Shown here in pieces: positions 61,219-64,000 of a stretch of 64,000 nt of DNA. Source of the stretch: Lentzea waywayandensis (GTDB lineage Bacteria > Actinomycetota > Actinomycetes > Mycobacteriales > Pseudonocardiaceae); the NCBI RefSeq assembly GCF_900115955.1, contig NZ_FOYL01000003.1, positions 529,117 through 593,116 of the forward strand. Direction: 5' to 3'. How positions within the stretch are numbered: position 1 is the first letter of the stretch; the number at the start of each line of letters is the position of its first letter. The notes under the pieces are model-generated. The model was not told the DNA's origin, made no database searches, and saw nothing but the letters and a program-made list of their open reading frames with translations. The translations under genes and the position numbers were made by a program.

Positions 61219-62364
61219 TCATCCGGCCAGTTCGGCCAGCTTCGGCACCACGTCGCCGGGGTGCGGCATGGCGGCGATCTCCGCGGCGATGGCGGCGTTC
61301 GCGGCCTGGACCTCGTTGTCCTTCAACAACTTCCGCGCGGTCTCGTGCACCGCGTCCGCCGTGAAGTCCTCGCCGACGAGCCGGCCGCCCAGGCGCGTGT
61401 TCGCGACGATCTCGGCGTTGCGGAACTGGTCGGCACCCTGCGGCAGCACCAGCTGCGGCAGGCCGTGCGTCATCGCGGCGACCGTGGTGCCGGCGCCGCC
61501 GTGGTGCACGACGAGATCTGCGTGCGCGAGCAGATCCGCCTGAGGCACCCACGGCAGCACGTGCACGTTGCCCGGCACGTCGGTCAGCACGGCCGGATCG
61601 ACCTGCGGCCCGGTCGCGACCAGTACCTCGGCGTCCACGCCTGAGAGGCCGGCGATCGCGGTCCGCAGCACGTCCGGGTTCGAGAACGCGGTGCCGAACG
61701 TCAGGTAGACGAGCGGCCTTTCGTGCGCCGCGACCCAATCGGGCAATTCGCCCGGCTCGGCGAACGGAACCGGTCGCATCGGAATTCGATCCACGTCCGC
61801 GAGATAGTCCAGGTCCTGCAAAGACGACGGGAAGACGTCCAGATAAGTCGATCCGAGTCCGTAATGATGCCCATCGGGCAACGTGATGCCGAGTTCGGCG
61901 ACGTACTCCAAAAGGAGGTCGCTCATTGCCTCCGGAACGAGGGTCTCGTCCATCTTGCCGAATCCGTGACACACCGTCGGAATCCCGGCGCGCATGGCGG
62001 CGAGACCCGCGCCGGGGTTGATGATCTCGAAGACCACCAGGTCCGGCTTGTCCCGTTCGAGCACCGGCTCCAGATCGTTCACGAAGGCCCTGGGCAGCAC
62101 AGACCCGAACGCGTCCACGGCCGTCTGGCGCAGCATGTCGCGCCGGAACTCGCCCGTGCCGTGCAACTCGTTGGCCTGGCGGAACGCGTCCCAGATGCTG
62201 ATGCCCGCGTCGACGACCGTGAAGCCCAGCTTTTCCACGGTCGCGTGGAATCCGGGGTCGACGGCGTAGAGAACGTCGTGTCCTTGCGCTCGCGCGGCGA
62301 TCGCGAGCGGGAGTATGGGGTAAACGTGTCCGTGTGAGCCTAGGCTCGAGAAGAGAATGCGCAC
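61219..62364 (-). CDS. GT1-family glycosyltransferase, macrolide type
   Basis: A 381-residue GT-B enzyme that moves a sugar from a nucleotide donor to a small acceptor. N-terminus FSSLGSHGHVYPILPLAIAA holds the catalytic-His region of the family. The donor-binding signature is VHHGGAGTTVAAMTHGLPQLVLPQ (split near residues 285-310), with LPWVPQADLL before it. It lies 36 bases after a second GT1 gene on the same strand. No aglycone or sugar genes are near, so it may modify antibiotics or take part in a pathway outside the window. Confidence 0.9.
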   Translation of the reverse strand: MRILFSSLGSHGHVYPILPLAIAARAQGHDVLYAVDPGFHATVEKLGFTVVDAGISIWDAFRQANELHGTGEFRRDMLRQTAVDAFGSVLPRAFVNDLEPVLERDKPDLVVFEIINPGAGLAAMRAGIPTVCHGFGKMDETLVPEAMSDLLLEYVAELGITLPDGHHYGLGSTYLDVFPSSLQDLDYLADVDRIPMRPVPFAEPGELPDWVAAHERPLVYLTFGTAFSNPDVLRTAIAGLSGVDAEVLVATGPQVDPAVLTDVPGNVHVLPWVPQADLLAHADLVVHHGGAGTTVAAMTHGLPQLVLPQGADQFRNAEIVANTRLGGRLVGEDFTADAVHETARKLLKDNEVQAANAAIAAEIAAMPHPGDVVPKLAELAG

Positions 62365-62400
62365 CCGGCCAGATTAGGTGCTGTTCTTTTCCGCCGGGAG

Positions 62401-63495
62401 TCAATCCTGCGAATCGTGACCCCGTGGCCGGATACTTTCCCACTGCCGGGCTATGTCGGAGGGCGAGACCATCGCGGCGATCTCCGCCCGCACCTCACCG
62501 GCCGCCCGTTGCAGCTTCGAGTCCTCGATGAGCCGGGTGAGCAACTCCGGCGTGACCTCCCGCGGCTCCGCCCGCAGCCCCGCCCCGCGCCCGGTGATCG
62601 CGGTCGCGTGCACGGTCCGGTCGCCAGGTCCGGGCTCGACCAGTTGCGGCACCCCGGCCGCGAGCGCGCCGAGCAACGTCCCCGCGCCGCCGTGGTGCAC
62701 GATCCCGTCGCAGAACGGCAGCACGCGTGGAATCGGCACCCACCCGACCGTCCGGACGTTGCCGGGCAGGCCCTCGGTGCGGTCCGGGCGGACCAGCACG
62801 AACTCGGCGTCCACCCGCTCGGCCGCCTTGACCACGGCCGCCATCATCCGGCCCGCGCCAGGACCGGGCGCGGTGCTCCGGCTGACGAGGATGCGCGGCT
62901 TGCCGGACGGTTCGGCGAGCCACTGCGGCACCTCGCCGTCACCGCTGTAGGGGACGAACCGCATCCGCTCGCCACCGGGAAACTCCGCGAGCGACGGTGG
63001 TGCCGTGCGCAGAATCGTTGCGGGAGAACGCACTTCGGCCTTCATCCGCGCGCCGACCGCGGCCGTCAGCTCCAGTCCGTCGAACAGCGACACGTCGTGC
63101 ACGATCGAGGGCACGCCCAAAGCGGACCCGGCGGCGGCCAGCGGTTCGTGCACCACGACGTCCGGCTTCCAACTCGCGGCAAGTGCTTGCAACGGCGCGG
63201 TCATCGCGTCGCCGACCGTGCCGAACAGCCGTGACACGAAGTCGAGCCGGCCGCTGCCGCGCATCTCCCTCTTGGCCACCAACGGATGCGTCAGCATGAT
63301 GCGCAGCGCGATCGGTCCGAATCGGACGTTCGCGGGGACGACGTCCTCGACGCGCAGGCCGGAGTCGCGCACCCGGAGCGCCTCGCCACCCGTGGCGACC
63401 ACGACCTCGTGGCCCGCCTCGCGCAACGCCAGGGCCAGCGGCATCAACGGGAAGACGTGACCCAGCAGGGGAGCGGCGACGACGAGAACACGCAT
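62401..63495 (-). CDS. GT1-family glycosyltransferase
   Basis: A 364-residue GT-B enzyme, paralogous to the next gene. N-terminus VVAAPLLGHVFPLMPLALAL; donor signature VHHGGAGTLLGALAAGVPQL with VGWVPIPRVLPFCDG before it. The donor loop ends PGPGDRTVHATAI, where the relative reads PQGADQFRNAE, so the two probably differ in donor or acceptor. ATG 63495 is the first gene of a two-gene unit. Acceptor unknown. Confidence 0.88.
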   Translation of the reverse strand: MRVLVVAAPLLGHVFPLMPLALALREAGHEVVVATGGEALRVRDSGLRVEDVVPANVRFGPIALRIMLTHPLVAKREMRGSGRLDFVSRLFGTVGDAMTAPLQALAASWKPDVVVHEPLAAAGSALGVPSIVHDVSLFDGLELTAAVGARMKAEVRSPATILRTAPPSLAEFPGGERMRFVPYSGDGEVPQWLAEPSGKPRILVSRSTAPGPGAGRMMAAVVKAAERVDAEFVLVRPDRTEGLPGNVRTVGWVPIPRVLPFCDGIVHHGGAGTLLGALAAGVPQLVEPGPGDRTVHATAITGRGAGLRAEPREVTPELLTRLIEDSKLQRAAGEVRAEIAAMVSPSDIARQWESIRPRGHDSQD

Positions 63496-63513
63496 AGTTC
63501 CAGGTTAACCGCA

Positions 63514-63669
63514 TGCGCGCGGGTGGCACGGCTGTCAGAATCCGCGCTGGACCTGATCAGCCGCCGGCGAGCGGTCGAGTACTCGGACACGACCTCCTGA
63601 CACCTGGCTCGCAACCAGATCGACGGGTACGGCCTCCTGCGCGCGTTCTTCGGCAACGAGACCGACTGA
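63514..63669 (+). pseudogene. Possible gene remnant
   Basis: One frame reads SALDLISRRRAVEYSD, a TGA at 63598-63600, then HLARNQIDGYGLLRAFFGNE and a second stop. The second part looks like the end of a real protein, but I do not recognise the family. It may be the tail of a decayed gene. Confidence 0.25.
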
Positions 63670-63670
63670 C

Positions 63671-64000
63671 CTACGGCTCCACCAACCGGCGCACGGCGTC
63701 CTCGACGGACCGCCGCCGTTCCACGTGATCGGCGTCCCCCGCGGCGTTCGACCACATCGACGCGATCGCCAGCACCAATTGCAACACCTGCTCGGCGGAG
63801 AACCGCGACGACACCAGCCCCGACTCCTGAGCGGCCCGGATCGCCTCGACCTCGGCGACCCGGCTGACGCAGCCGCGCCGTTCCAGCCGTTGCCAGGTCG
63901 CGAGCCGGGTGAACTCCGGGTGCCGGTGGTGCAGGTCGTACAGGCGCGCCGCGTATCCGGGCAGGTCACGGGCGTCGAACTGCACGGCCGCCGCACTCGC
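63671..64000 (-). CDS. TetR-family regulator, C-terminal part (runs off window)
   Basis: The frame is open to the right edge, so the DNA-binding domain lies outside. The visible 110 residues match a TetR ligand domain: RDLPGYAARLYDLHHRHPEFTRLATWQRLER resembles the matching stretch of the TetR at 18333-18857 (split here for length: LPGYAARLYD). The rest (FSAEQVLQLVLAIASMW) is the helical dimer part. It is on the same strand as, and upstream of, the two glycosyltransferase genes, but the remnant lies between. Confidence 0.75.
   Translation of the reverse strand, partial: ASAAAVQFDARDLPGYAARLYDLHHRHPEFTRLATWQRLERRGCVSRVAEVEAIRAAQESGLVSSRFSAEQVLQLVLAIASMWSNAAGDADHVERRRSVEDAVRRLVEP

Noticed and set aside
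61219..63495. A glycosylated natural-product cluster built on the two GT1 genes
   Set aside because: No polyketide, peptide or sugar-biosynthesis gene lies within the window; only the two transferases and a partial TetR are present.

Overview
The window is high-GC actinomycete chromosome. Two AfsR/SARP-type regulators, an XRE-DUF397 pair, Ser/Thr kinase and PP2C genes, RsbW/STAS partner-switching proteins, DasR-like operators, many GTG starts and many four-base gene overlaps fit a mycelial Pseudonocardiales-type organism (Lentzea or Saccharothrix-like; this placement is inference). I see no rRNA, tRNA, CRISPR array, insertion sequence or phage gene, so this looks like chromosome-arm accessory DNA. 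The left edge cuts a serine hydrolase gene and the right edge cuts a TetR-family gene.

Layout. 0-5 kb: three tandem secreted serine hydrolases, then a convergent chitinase with DasR-like operators. 5-11 kb: XRE-DUF397 pair, a small coupled ORF plus HAD hydrolase, a LuxR-type ATPase regulator with an N-terminal zinc-ribbon-like motif, a NarL-type response regulator and AlkA. 11-14.4 kb: DNA adenine methylase, 33-residue ORF and Ser/Thr kinase on one strand, with a divergent PP2C phosphatase. 14.4-18.9 kb: secreted tripeptidyl-aminopeptidase-like hydrolase, LuxR-type regulator, SDR and its divergent TetR repressor. 18.9-20 kb: a tiny secreted peptide of RTX-like nonapeptide repeats, coupled to a prolyl-4-hydroxylase-like oxygenase. 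20-26.7 kb: a five-gene operon (GNAT, LuxE, LuxC-LuxE fusion, PaaK-like, CobF) that resembles the acid-reduction half of a lux system without luciferase. 27-30.5 kb: cyclophilin, membrane protein, and secreted cell-wall proteins with two decayed neighbours. 30.5-41 kb: AfsR-like regulator, GGDEF/HD-GYP membrane protein, permease, tannase-family esterase, prolyl aminopeptidase, DUF305 lipoprotein. 41.5-43 kb: chitin-active LPMO with a DasR-like operator and a coupled DUF305 lipoprotein. 43-54.9 kb: a mix of oxidoreductase, regulators, transporters and small operons, including nucleotidyltransferase-BON-phosphoesterase. 54.9-64 kb: a divergent stand-alone EF-Tu, LysR with FAD oxidoreductase, a two-component/partner-switching cluster, and two GT1 glycosyltransferases.

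Genes that probably act together: the chitinase and the LPMO-DUF305 pair, 37 kb apart, both carry TGGTCTAGACCA-like operators and probably form one chitin regulon. The methylase, kinase and phosphatase are the three biochemical activities of Pgl/BREX-like phage defence, in a small form. The RTX-like peptide and the oxygenase overlap by one base and look like a substrate-modifier pair. The LuxC/LuxE-like operon should turn an acid into an aldehyde through acyl-AMP and acyl-thioester intermediates, with an unknown end use.
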